From the IMG/VR virus record IMGVR_UViG_3300032088_000079, positions 1 through 24,503 of that record: a stretch of 24,503 nt of DNA; one strand, given 5' to 3'. Every line of letters starts with the position of its first letter. Within the stretch, counting starts at the first letter, position 1. The stretch comes from a virus. This document shows, one piece after another, positions 7,865 to 15,928 of this stretch. The position numbers were made by a program, and so were the translations under genes. The notes beneath the pieces are model-generated. The model searched no databases. It saw only the letters and a list, made by a program, of their open reading frames with translations, and was not told where the DNA came from.

Positions 7865-10231
7865 TTAACCGCCGATTAGCTCTTCGAAGTTAGCATCTGT
7901 GCGTGTAGCATAGAAGTTAACTAAGATAAACTCAGCAGTCTTAACTGGCTTAAGGTATATATCAACTACAAGTTCGTTCTGATCAATAACCTCACCAGTG
8001 TTATTTCTCTCATCACAAACAATAAGGTAATCATACAATCCATCATCTGCCTTTACTCTTTCAAAGAATGGTGTTAATGTATTAACAACTCTTGTTCTAG
8101 TAAACAATGTGTTGTTCTCAAAGAGGAAGAACTGCATTGTAGCCTTTGTAATCTTCTCAAGATATAAGAAGGTTCTACGTACATTAATTCTATCGAATGC
8201 ACTTGGCTTCTTAAGCAATGTCTTCTGTCCGAAGAACACGTTACCTTGATCAGAGAAACTAGCTATTGGATTAAGATTAACTGTATAAAGATCATCTCGT
8301 TGACGTTGGTTAGGAGATAATGCAATATCAACGGCATCGGTTATAACACCGCGATTGAATCCCGCTGGCGCGCCCCATGGTCCGATTGCTGCATCTGTAG
8401 AAGCCATTTTAGCTGCTGCAAATCCAGAAGATGGTACGTAGGTGAATAGACCAGAATAGTTGTCATATACTTTCATCCAGTTAGCAAACACTGTTGCGTA
8501 TGATGTATTAGCATTTTCAAACTGATGTCTTAACGCCCAGTAAATATCGGTACTGAAGTTCTTTGACTTATCTGCTTGTACCTTGTTATCCTTACCGGTT
8601 ACAAGTAACTGTCTAATTGGATCAGCAACGAATAGAATATCACCTCTACCACCATCCTTGACTGGACCTGCAAATGTTGCAAACTTATTAAAGATAGTTG
8701 AATAATTGTCTCTAGCATCACTACTAGGAAGATCACTAGATGTTCTTAACTCTTCAATTTTAGCAGTTGTTCTTAAATCATCAAATCCAAGAGCGCTTAA
8801 CGGGGTTTCAGCTGATGTTTGATTATATGTAAATATAGTACCTAAACCAGCTTCTGCAATAATATCGATGTTAAACTTACGATCGTTACGAATACGATCA
8901 AGAGCTCTATCAAGCTTCTGTGGAATATTACCAGCAAGCTTTGTCTCTAAGTTAGTCTCACCATATGCACCTAGTGGAAAGAGTGAGTCAGCTGTAGGTA
9001 ATGAAGAAATACCTTCGATAAACGCTTTTGTAGCTCCAACCCTCGATGGGGATATATTACCATTAACTACATTATCGATTAAGGACTGTGTAAGTACTCT
9101 TATCTTCTTATTAGGGTTACCATCATCTGATAAATTTAACCCAGATATTTGATCTGCTAAGTATGGATTAACTAACATCTCAATATTACGAGAATCTTCT
9201 TCGACAGTTCCAAGTGAGAAGTTTATTGGAGCGCCTCCATTTTCAGAATTAATCTGTCTGTAATGTCCGATAGAACCATTATAACCTTCTTCTAACAAGT
9301 AATCCATCTTATTAGCATCCTTAGAGAACACTGACTGACGTAATTTAAATACACCAATGTTTAATGTATCATCAAACTCCGTTGTAGATGTATCGTAATT
9401 AGTTATACTCTCTTCCATAACTTGTGATATGGAATTTTGAATATTAGAACCTTTTGCAGCATCTACACTAAATTCAAATCTCGATGTTGGTATAGTAGTA
9501 AATGTTTTTCTACCTGTCTTTGCTGCTGATCCTGTTGTAGTTTGTACTGACTGTATCGCATCAAATGCACTTGCAGGGTTAATGTTCGTGTTATCAGATA
9601 TACCTAAATAGTAACCGTTAAATTGACCATCAATAGTTGTTTGAGCTTTGTTAATAACGATTATAGCAGCTCCAGATAAAGCTGGAAGACTACTTAATTG
9701 GTTTGATTTAGAAGCAGATAAATTCCAACCTTCACTAAATGTCTCACCATTAGTAAGACTAATATACTCATCATTAGTTATATCAAATTGAGTTGGTGCA
9801 CCTAAAACCCAAGTAGAAGATAATGTAGTAAAGTCATTAGTAGGCGCGCCGCTCAACGTACCGCTCAACGGGTGACCGTTCGAATAAACTCCTGTCCTTT
9901 CAAAACCAGAAGCTGGGTAAGCAAGAACAGAGATCTTAGATCCAAATCCCTGACCAGCGTCTGCACCATAAGGCAATCTATTTACCATTAATTTACCGGT
10001 TGAATTTAAAGCAGCACGAGCAGAATGATAGAAGTATCTTTCAGCCGGCGTTCTTGGTTGCCCGTAAATTTGTTCAAACTCAGTGATGTTTCCTACGCCC
10101 ACCACTTCATCAGTGGGACCTTCGTTAGCGAAACCTGCCATATATGTTGTTGTACCCTGAGAAACTGTTCTAAGTGATAGATCAGCTTCACGAATCTCAA
10201 CCCCAGGAGATTGTATTGTCCTATTAGCCAT
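7865..10231 (-). CDS. 18: Contractile tail sheath protein, gp18-like
   Basis: 788 residues, longer than T4 gp18 (659). The N-terminus (TIQSPGVEIREADLS, 5-19), followed by TTTYMAGFANEGPTDE and FEQIYGQPRTP, is the classic sheath start. The C-terminal 170 residues are the conserved domain: INVRRTFLYLEKITKATMQF, FFERVKADDGLYDYLIVCDE, and a final strand rich in aromatic residues. The middle section (about 100-400) is variable and probably forms surface domains that account for the extra length. The sheath contracts to drive the tube through the envelope. The gene is leftward, preceded by AATAAATA 5 bases upstream of the ATG, and followed by a strong rho-independent hairpin, so it is probably transcribed as its own unit. 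Confidence 0.95.
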   Translation of the reverse strand: MANRTIQSPGVEIREADLSLRTVSQGTTTYMAGFANEGPTDEVVGVGNITEFEQIYGQPRTPAERYFYHSARAALNSTGKLMVNRLPYGADAGQGFGSKISVLAYPASGFERTGVYSNGHPLSGTLSGAPTNDFTTLSSTWVLGAPTQFDITNDEYISLTNGETFSEGWNLSASKSNQLSSLPALSGAAIIVINKAQTTIDGQFNGYYLGISDNTNINPASAFDAIQSVQTTTGSAAKTGRKTFTTIPTSRFEFSVDAAKGSNIQNSISQVMEESITNYDTSTTEFDDTLNIGVFKLRQSVFSKDANKMDYLLEEGYNGSIGHYRQINSENGGAPINFSLGTVEEDSRNIEMLVNPYLADQISGLNLSDDGNPNKKIRVLTQSLIDNVVNGNISPSRVGATKAFIEGISSLPTADSLFPLGAYGETNLETKLAGNIPQKLDRALDRIRNDRKFNIDIIAEAGLGTIFTYNQTSAETPLSALGFDDLRTTAKIEELRTSSDLPSSDARDNYSTIFNKFATFAGPVKDGGRGDILFVADPIRQLLVTGKDNKVQADKSKNFSTDIYWALRHQFENANTSYATVFANWMKVYDNYSGLFTYVPSSGFAAAKMASTDAAIGPWGAPAGFNRGVITDAVDIALSPNQRQRDDLYTVNLNPIASFSDQGNVFFGQKTLLKKPSAFDRINVRRTFLYLEKITKATMQFFLFENNTLFTRTRVVNTLTPFFERVKADDGLYDYLIVCDERNNTGEVIDQNELVVDIYLKPVKTAEFILVNFYATRTDANFEELIGG

Positions 10232-10236
10232 AAAAT

Positions 10237-10244
10237 TATTTATT
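10237..10244 (-). promoter_or_regulatory. Late promoter octamer of gp18
   Basis: AATAAATA, 5 bases before the ATG, no Shine-Dalgarno sequence. Confidence 0.65.
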
Positions 10245-10267
10245 CTTTTTGAATAAATATTTTCTTA

Positions 10268-10849
10268 TTAATTCAATAATTTAGTGTGTAACTGTGAGTA
10301 AACAAACGTAAAGGATGATTCTATTTCCTCAGACGTTCTATAGTTATATTCTAAATTACCTAAAGTTACAGGAAAAGCTTTGGTATAAGTAAACTCTATG
10401 CGTTTATTTTCGTATTCATCCAAACCATATAAAGTCATATCAGTCTGGTAATTATTAAATTGATTTTCAGGATCTAAATCAGCATCATCATATATACCAG
10501 TCTTTTGATCATGCATCAAATTTAACCATTTGTATATAACCCAGTAGTTGTTGAACTCATTGTCAGCTGTAAAGTTAACCGTCACAGGAGGGTAAGCCTC
10601 TCTTGCATGAGCAGATTGATATAAATTACTACCTCCATATGGCACCTGGATTGATGGGACAGTAAGTTCTGGTACAACTGCACCGTAGACAGACAATTGA
10701 AGTTTGTCTTCAATTACATTATTACTATTACGCGCACTATTTTCTCGTACATTTATTTCTCTTAATGCAGGAGGTAAAGAAAAAATAAGTACAAACTTAT
10801 CAAGCCGGCTCTTGTTTAAGATAGATTGATTATTTTGGTTTACTGCCAT
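10268..10849 (-). CDS. Tail-tube-like protein between terminase and sheath
   Basis: 193 residues. It shares the opening pattern M-x-V-N-Q-N with the gp19-like protein. It has a tube-type core: SVYGAVVPELTVPSIQVPYG (53-72), PPVTVNFTADNEFNNYWVIY (87-106) and a late strand ESSFTFVYSQ. The Trp/Tyr-rich helix and the NYQTDMTLYG strand fit the gp19 superfamily. T4 has no tube paralogue between genes 17 and 18. Possible roles are a tail terminator or completion protein, a second tube subunit, or a baseplate tube component. AATAAATA lies 6 bases before the ATG and is superimposed on the terminase stop codon. The fold call is moderate and the exact role is unknown. Confidence 0.55.
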   Translation of the reverse strand: MAVNQNNQSILNKSRLDKFVLIFSLPPALREINVRENSARNSNNVIEDKLQLSVYGAVVPELTVPSIQVPYGGSNLYQSAHAREAYPPVTVNFTADNEFNNYWVIYKWLNLMHDQKTGIYDDADLDPENQFNNYQTDMTLYGLDEYENKRIEFTYTKAFPVTLGNLEYNYRTSEEIESSFTFVYSQLHTKLLN

Positions 10850-10855
10850 CGTAAA

Positions 10856-10863
10856 TATTTATT
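10856..10863 (-). promoter_or_regulatory. Late promoter octamer of the 193-residue tube-like gene
   Basis: AATAAATA, 6 bases before the ATG; the TAA inside is the terminase stop codon. Confidence 0.6.
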
Positions 10864-12553
10864 CTAGAGGTTGAAAGCCATGCATTTCCAATTCATCCAT
10901 TTCTTCTTCTGCTTGATTATCACCCATACCAAACACAATAGGGGGTAACATATTATTAGCACCGACCACTTCATTGTCAGCATATAGTGAGGTAGCGTCT
11001 TCAAAGAACTTTAATCCAAAGTCCATGGCCTCAATAACCATAGGCTTACCTCTATCATCTAATTCAAGTATCTCAAAAAAGCGTTCAGTAATTTCTTTCT
11101 CTAATATAAAGAGAGAATAAAGAGTAGCCATGACCCTATCATCATGATGACTTTGTCTAGCTTTCCATGTACCGTTAGGATAACGTACGAATGATCGCAA
11201 CTCCTTTAATGTATCTTCATCTCGAATTGTAACCGAGCGCGCTTCATTAATATAATATCTCATATTAAGAACACCTTTGTACTTAGTATTAGTATGCGCG
11301 ATCATCCCTTGCATTATGTTTCGTCTGTGACCTGCTTTGTTCCCGTAGGATACTATCTTTTCATAACCAAAATCGTTAGCAAGCCTATCAACGATTTGAG
11401 CACCAGGACCGTTACGCTCAATAAGAGCTAAAGGTGACCCGTAGTTTCTTAATATAGAATAGACTTTGTTAGTATAGTCCGCGGGAGGTATTTTGTTATT
11501 AGTATAGCATGCTACTTGTCGTATATCTTTAAGATCAGTTATATCAAATATCTGTACTACAGACGAATCAACTCCAACGCCTTCTGCTGTATCCACTCCT
11601 GCAGCGTATACTCTTGACGGGTCTGCTTCTTCCCAAATTTTATAATGTCCATCATCTAAAACTATTTTAGGTTCGCATAACTGTGATTGCATCTTCTCAA
11701 ATAAATCATCATCGATAGAAGATTCACCTGAGTTAATAAACTGGCAGCAAAACTCTTGAAGCCACGCATCATGAGAGCCAATAGCTTGTCTAGTATTGTT
11801 AGCCCATATCTCATCTCTACCTGGAACTTCATCCCATAATATCTTATCATACGCCCAACCATTCTCACCAGTCTCAGCTCCAGTATATAACTTATAAAAC
11901 AAATTATCAGTACCGTTAGCAGTGGAACAAACAAATACTTTAGACTTTTTAGAAGAGGTAATAACAGGAAAGACAGACTTCCAAAACTCTTCTACCAAGT
12001 GAGGTTCAATAAATGCCATCTCATCAATAACTAGACAGTTAACAGATTGACCACGAGCAGCTGTACCAGTAGTAGTTGTAATACCTATACGTGATCCATT
12101 CTCCAACGTCATAGATGTCTTAGCATATTCTTTAACCGGTGACTTCAACCAGTTAGGTAATTCTTCATAAGCCATCCTTACACGTTGAAAGATCTCAATC
12201 GCGGTAGCCTCTTTGTTAGCTACTAACAATATACGTTGATCTTTATTAAAGATAGCTTGCCAAAGAATATAGATCGTCATCATTGTCGATTTACCAATCT
12301 GTCTAGAGGCTAGTTGTATAAAGAAACGATTGTCTCTCATCTTACGTAGAGCTCTTTTTTGCGCTTTATAAAGTTGGATCTTTTCTCTACCTCTATCCAG
12401 GTTAACAATATAAAAGAAATTTTCAGCAAAGTATAAAATGTTTTTATGCGCTTTCGTTAAAGCTTTTACTTGTTCTTTTGTGTATTCACCCTTCCAATTT
12501 ACGTTGGGTAAATTTTTATTACCCATATAGTACATATTATCTTGCTGAGCCAT
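10859..12553 (-). CDS. 17: Terminase large subunit, gp17-like DNA packaging motor
   Basis: 564 residues (T4 gp17 is 610). ATPase domain: Walker A SRQIGKST at 83-90, Walker B LVIDE at 174-178 with catalytic Glu178, and coupling motif STANGTDN at 210-217. RNase H-like nuclease domain: Asp321 in AAGVDTAEG, Glu379 in LALIERNGPG, and Asp471/472 in HHDDRV. All key residues of a working motor are present. The protein cuts concatemeric DNA and pumps it into the prohead with ATP. A short acidic tail ends the protein. The gene is the first of the leftward block, divergent from the acidic repeat protein. AATAAATA lies 6 bases upstream of the ATG; there is no Shine-Dalgarno sequence. Confidence 0.95.
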   Translation of the reverse strand: MAQQDNMYYMGNKNLPNVNWKGEYTKEQVKALTKAHKNILYFAENFFYIVNLDRGREKIQLYKAQKRALRKMRDNRFFIQLASRQIGKSTMMTIYILWQAIFNKDQRILLVANKEATAIEIFQRVRMAYEELPNWLKSPVKEYAKTSMTLENGSRIGITTTTGTAARGQSVNCLVIDEMAFIEPHLVEEFWKSVFPVITSSKKSKVFVCSTANGTDNLFYKLYTGAETGENGWAYDKILWDEVPGRDEIWANNTRQAIGSHDAWLQEFCCQFINSGESSIDDDLFEKMQSQLCEPKIVLDDGHYKIWEEADPSRVYAAGVDTAEGVGVDSSVVQIFDITDLKDIRQVACYTNNKIPPADYTNKVYSILRNYGSPLALIERNGPGAQIVDRLANDFGYEKIVSYGNKAGHRRNIMQGMIAHTNTKYKGVLNMRYYINEARSVTIRDEDTLKELRSFVRYPNGTWKARQSHHDDRVMATLYSLFILEKEITERFFEILELDDRGKPMVIEAMDFGLKFFEDATSLYADNEVVGANNMLPPIVFGMGDNQAEEEMDELEMHGFQPLE

Positions 12554-12559
12554 TGAAAA

Positions 12560-12567
12560 TATTTATT
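12560..12567 (-). promoter_or_regulatory. Late promoter octamer of gp17
   Basis: AATAAATA, 6 bases before the ATG. Only six bases from the divergent octamer at 12574. Confidence 0.6.
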
Positions 12568-12573
12568 ACTTAC

Positions 12574-12581
12574 CATAAATA
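12574..12581 (+). promoter_or_regulatory. Late promoter octamer of the acidic gene
   Basis: CATAAATA, 5 bases before the ATG, divergent from the gp17 octamer. Confidence 0.65.
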
Positions 12582-12586
12582 AATAT

Positions 12587-13672
12587 ATGGCTAAAAAGAA
12601 AGACCTTCAAAGTTTAGGTGAAGCATATGGTGCTATTTTAGATAAAGTAGTAGTCAGTGAGAATGTTCCAGCAGGAACTATTGGTGAGGCTCCTCTCGAA
12701 AAGGGTGGTCCAACCGAGCGAGGTGGATTTAAAGAGTCCGATGTTGACATTAATAAAGTAGGCGATAAAGAAAACGCTTATAATATAAAAGGCTTATCAT
12801 ACGGCGATGGAAATGATCCTGGTACAAATTGCGATCGTCCTCTACCAACTTCAGATGATATAGCAGCGCGTTATGGCATCGTTGGAAAAGAAGAAGACGA
12901 AGAGGATGAGACAGAAGAAGATGATGTCAATAAAGTCGAAGCAGATATAGCTGAAGATGAAGAAAGTAAAGCTAAAAAAGATTACGATGGAGATGGAAAG
13001 GTTGAATCTAGTACTGCAGAGTATATGGGGTCAAGAGATAAAGCTATTAAGAAAGCGAGAGGTAAGAAACCAGAGGAAGAGGAAGAAGATACTGTAGATG
13101 AAGATGAGCTTCCTGTAGATCCTGAAGAAAGTGAAGAAAGTTCAGAAGAAATAGAGAAAATTGCTGAGGAAGGACTAAATATTTTTATGAAGCGTAAATC
13201 AGTTTTTGATAAACTCTATGATAAGGTCATGGTCAATGAAGACTTTGGCGGTGGTGAACATGAAGAAGCAGATCTCGACGCACTCGGTCTTGATGATGCA
13301 GAGGCCGATGCCGAAGCAGGTGATGAAGTGACCGTTACTTTAGACAGAGAAATGGCGCAGCATCTATGTGACGTTCTTAAAGCTGCATGTGGAGATGAAG
13401 ATGAAGTCGAAGCAGAAGTCGAACTCGATGATGAAGATGAGCAATTCCCTGCCCAATTCGAAGAAGATGAAGAAGGAGAGCCTACTGCAATGAATACCCA
13501 CTATAACGACGGTAAGCAGAACAAAGTAGGTAGTCTTAAAAATGCTGGTGGAGCTGCTAGTACTGGTGCAACTGGAAAAGTTGATGCTGGTTCTAACATG
13601 AATACTCACTATAACGACGGAAAGCAGAACAAAGTTGGCAATCTTAAGCCAGGTTCAAGTGCTTTTGAATAA
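12587..13672 (+). CDS. Acidic, repeat-bearing putative structural or core protein
   Basis: 361 residues, not recognised as a named family. The N-terminus (about 1-70) looks folded (LQSLGEAYGAILDKVVV). Very acidic Glu/Asp tracts follow at about 101-127, 162-192 and 270-300. Between them DYDGDGKVES (132-141) resembles the calcium loop of EF-hand or dockerin motifs, though the twelfth position is Thr rather than Glu. The C-terminus carries two near-identical 17-residue repeats starting MNTHYNDGKQNKVG at residues 302 and 338, joined by a Gly/Ala linker. High acidity and position opposite terminase suggest a head-core, scaffold or accessory virion protein; this is inference. CATAAATA lies 5 bases before the ATG and a rho-independent terminator follows the stop. 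Confidence 0.6.
   Translation: MAKKKDLQSLGEAYGAILDKVVVSENVPAGTIGEAPLEKGGPTERGGFKESDVDINKVGDKENAYNIKGLSYGDGNDPGTNCDRPLPTSDDIAARYGIVGKEEDEEDETEEDDVNKVEADIAEDEESKAKKDYDGDGKVESSTAEYMGSRDKAIKKARGKKPEEEEEDTVDEDELPVDPEESEESSEEIEKIAEEGLNIFMKRKSVFDKLYDKVMVNEDFGGGEHEEADLDALGLDDAEADAEAGDEVTVTLDREMAQHLCDVLKAACGDEDEVEAEVELDDEDEQFPAQFEEDEEGEPTAMNTHYNDGKQNKVGSLKNAGGAASTGATGKVDAGSNMNTHYNDGKQNKVGNLKPGSSAFE
13490..13648 (+). repeat. Two 51-base direct repeats in the acidic gene
   Basis: Copies at 13490-13540 and 13598-13648, 108 bases apart, encode MNTHYNDGKQNKVG plus three residues. They differ at a few bases, mostly third codon positions, so the protein sequence is being kept. Confidence 0.85.
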
Positions 13673-13696
13673 TTAAAACTAAAACGCAATAATATT

Positions 13697-13727
13697 AAAG
13701 CCTATCGTTAAATCGGTAGGCTTTTTT
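13697..13727 (+). terminator. Rho-independent terminator after the acidic gene
   Basis: An 11-bp stem with one G-T pair (13697-13707 with 13714-13724), 6-base loop and a run of T. Confidence 0.9.
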
Positions 13728-13735
13728 ATTAAGTA
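13728..13735 (+). promoter_or_regulatory. Late-type octamer (one base off) of the 113-residue gene
   Basis: ATTAAGTA, 5 bases before the ATG; G replaces A in the core. Confidence 0.4.
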
Positions 13736-13740
13736 TATAT

Positions 13741-14082
13741 ATGAAGACCTTTAAAGAGTACTATCAAGGAGATAAGTACATGCATGCTGCAATGAGGACT
13801 GGTAAAAATTTATACGGTGGTACAGATAGAAAGCATCAAAATAATGTTCGAAAGGATTATAATTCTAAATGCCCACACGTTAGAAATTTAATAAAAGGTG
13901 GAGCACAACAAATTAAGCTGATGGGTCAACCTTTAATGGGTACACTTAATGTTTATGGCTTAGATTACGAGCCTGGAGTAACAAAAGGTCTTGGTAACTC
14001 AGGTGCAGAGGTAAAAATGTTTGAAGATGAGGAAGGTAATCAGTGTGGGATGCTTATGAAGAAGCCGATGAAGACTAAATAA
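13741..14082 (+). CDS. Small basic protein with capsid-targeting-like N-terminus
   Basis: 113 residues, unknown family. The N-terminus MKTFKEYYQGD resembles the capsid-targeting leader of T4 internal proteins (which begin MKTYQEF), and the 121-residue protein at 17735 begins in a similar way. The rest is Lys/Asn/Gly-rich with HVRNLIKGG and a C-terminal KKPMKTK. If the leader is real, the protein would be packed in the prohead, and a gp21-type protease site should follow; none is obvious. The gene is preceded by the terminator of the acidic gene and by ATTAAGTA 5 bases upstream, one base off the late core. It runs into the gp14-like gene with a 4-base gap, so both are probably co-transcribed. 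Confidence 0.6.
   Translation: MKTFKEYYQGDKYMHAAMRTGKNLYGGTDRKHQNNVRKDYNSKCPHVRNLIKGGAQQIKLMGQPLMGTLNVYGLDYEPGVTKGLGNSGAEVKMFEDEEGNQCGMLMKKPMKTK
14074..14081 (+). promoter_or_regulatory. Late promoter octamer of the gp14-like gene
   Basis: ACTAAATA, 5 bases before the ATG, overlapping the stop codon of the previous gene. Confidence 0.6.
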
Positions 14083-14086
14083 CTAT

Positions 14087-14863
14087 ATGGGTTGTAATCC
14101 AAATACTATTAACTGCACACCGGAAGAAGTTTTAGCAGCTACAGCTATTCCATCTTGCGGTAAGTTTGTAAATGCTACGAACATGCAAGCAGAGCAGTTA
14201 GTATTTGATCAAGCTTACAACGACCTAATTAACAACTTCGGTATTGATGTTAAATACTATTTTAACCCGTTTAATTTATCAGCAGCTAATTTGTTGTATG
14301 GCGAGGAGCCAACTAAAACGTTCCAAGGTCCTCTCTCTCTTCAAATGTATGTCGAGCTTAACAATGAGGCTATTTCATTGCAAAGTTTCGGGTTTGATGC
14401 TGCTGATGAGTTTACCGGTTATTTACATATAGACACCTTTTATAACGCTGCTTCAGCAAAGTTTGATTATGCTAGTGTTGGTCAGTCTATAGAGCCTAAG
14501 TCTGGTGATCTTGTAGTTATAGATGCATTAAGCTGTATGCGAACAAACGGTAGAGGAGCTAAGGTATATGAGATTACAGAGCGAATGGATCAAGATGTTT
14601 CAGCAATGAACCCTCTACTTGGAACGTATGTATATAGAGTGAGAGCTAAACGATACGAATATTCATTCGAGCCTGGTGCGCCTATTGAGCCAGTTAATGA
14701 TCAGGTATTTGAGAACTCGTTTAGTGGTGTTCTATCTACTAACATACCTGGAGATAGTGTTTCTGCTGATAAGTCCTTTGATTGGAATATTAACGAGGAC
14801 TCGAAAGATAACGTGTATGATATGGATGTCAATGATAATGATATCTATGGCAATTATTACTAA
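14087..14863 (+). CDS. 14: Neck protein, gp14-like
   Basis: 258 residues, nearly the length of T4 gp14 (256). Matching features: FGIDVKYYFNPFNLSAANLL (51-70) followed by YGEEPT, a beta-rich middle with EPKSGDLVVIDA (136-147), a strand ending VYEITERMDQDV, and YVYRVRAKRYEYSFEPG, where T4-like gp14 has the same strand plus Tyr-Ser pattern. The C-terminal 40 residues are Asp/Asn-rich. gp14 joins gp13 to form the neck that seals the packed head and binds the tail. ACTAAATA lies 5 bases before the ATG and overlaps the stop of the previous gene. The stop codon abuts the run of A that forms the T-tract of the leftward terminator. Confidence 0.75.
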   Translation: MGCNPNTINCTPEEVLAATAIPSCGKFVNATNMQAEQLVFDQAYNDLINNFGIDVKYYFNPFNLSAANLLYGEEPTKTFQGPLSLQMYVELNNEAISLQSFGFDAADEFTGYLHIDTFYNAASAKFDYASVGQSIEPKSGDLVVIDALSCMRTNGRGAKVYEITERMDQDVSAMNPLLGTYVYRVRAKRYEYSFEPGAPIEPVNDQVFENSFSGVLSTNIPGDSVSADKSFDWNINEDSKDNVYDMDVNDNDIYGNYY

Positions 14864-14891
14864 AAAACCTTCACGCCGCTAGACGTGAAGG
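14862..14891 (-). terminator. Rho-independent terminator after the glycosyltransferase
   Basis: An 8-bp stem (14868-14875 with 14884-14891), 8-base loop. On the minus strand it is followed by six T, which overlap the gp14-like stop codon. No T-run on the plus side. Confidence 0.8.
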
Positions 14892-14911
14892 CTCTTATAA
14901 CACTAACGAAG

Positions 14912-15877
14912 TTAAACTAGACTATTTGCAATCTTATTAGCGTCAAATATTTGACTAGGATTCTCATATTGACATTCATGAAGAGCTCCTGTAAAGCTGT
15001 AATCATATAGATATGAATCAACAGTACCTTCTAGAAACTCTTGTGAAGGTTTAATGTTGTTATGTAAATCATAGCCGAAAGTTTCTGGTTGAGTAGCTAC
15101 CCACACGACAGTAGAGGGTAGGTTCATTGCTGCGGCAGCATGCTGAAGAGAAGAATCAATTAAGAGTCTTTTTGTAGAGTAGAGTAAAAGACCAAAGAGA
15201 ACTTTTTTAGGCATAGCAGCATCAACGCGCTGTACGTTCTCTAACTGAGGGTGTAAGTCGTAGCAAACGTGTACAATATGATACCTATCATGTAGAGCGT
15301 TGACAATGTTTTGAGCGACAGTAGGGTGAATATCCCTAGTCCACGAATACGGAGTCTCTTGATGCTCTTTACCCGGCCCTCCAAATGGTTGAATAAGGAG
15401 CACTGGTTTGTTGGTTGGATTCTGGATAATCCTCCCAGCTTCTTCTTTCTCTCTGAAGTTTAATAGCAACTCTGGGCTAGTACCTGCTCTAGGTACATTA
15501 ATTAAATCACACCAAGAATCAATAAGATGCTTCTTCTTTGTAATATGATCCGTTGTTTTATATGGTTCTTGCGAATGAATCTCAACATCCTGTTTATAAA
15601 TGTAATCTTTATAAAAGTGCGGAGTGTTACCAATTCTATAAACTCTATCAACATGAGGGTTGTTTAGAAATACTTCCGGCCAAGCACAAACTATAATAAT
15701 TTTATTTTTTGGGTTAGCTTTCTTATAAGAAGCTATAACTGCTGAAGCTGCGACGTGCTTACCAACACCACCCTCCATATGAAAGATAGCTTTCTTACCT
15801 ACTAGAGTAGGCTTTACCTCCTCAGCTTCTACTTCAACCTTATCTACCCGTTTCTTTGTACTATTACGCTTGCTCAT
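14912..15877 (-). CDS. GT9-type glycosyltransferase (heptosyltransferase-like)
   Basis: 321 residues, GT-B fold. After a basic leader (1-30) comes KAIFHMEGGVGKHVAASAVI (29-48), the N-terminal nucleotide-fold turn of the GT9 family. The second domain opens with LLIQPFGGPGKEHQETPYSW (about 160-179). The donor-site motif IDSSLQHAAAAMNLPS and WVATQPETFGYDL (about 240-272) matches ADP-heptose:LPS heptosyltransferases. GT9 enzymes add heptose or related sugars from nucleotide donors. In a phage it could modify host LPS or virion glycans; acceptor and donor are unknown. It is leftward, convergent with gp14, and ends in a clear terminator. The upstream fibre-like gene is 51 bases away, so a sugar-decorated fibre is an attractive guess. 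No late octamer at its start. Confidence 0.8.
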   Translation of the reverse strand: MSKRNSTKKRVDKVEVEAEEVKPTLVGKKAIFHMEGGVGKHVAASAVIASYKKANPKNKIIIVCAWPEVFLNNPHVDRVYRIGNTPHFYKDYIYKQDVEIHSQEPYKTTDHITKKKHLIDSWCDLINVPRAGTSPELLLNFREKEEAGRIIQNPTNKPVLLIQPFGGPGKEHQETPYSWTRDIHPTVAQNIVNALHDRYHIVHVCYDLHPQLENVQRVDAAMPKKVLFGLLLYSTKRLLIDSSLQHAAAAMNLPSTVVWVATQPETFGYDLHNNIKPSQEFLEGTVDSYLYDYSFTGALHECQYENPSQIFDANKIANSLV

Positions 15878-15928
15878 GTCTAATTAACTATACTATAATT
15901 TACTTACAATATAGCAATATTCAAGAGG

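Noticed and set aside
8868-9152. A rightward frame opposite the sheath gene
   Set aside because: Shadow of a clearly coding strand, with no start signal.
11662-11934. A leftward frame inside terminase in another frame
   Set aside because: The terminase frame has all catalytic motifs through this stretch.
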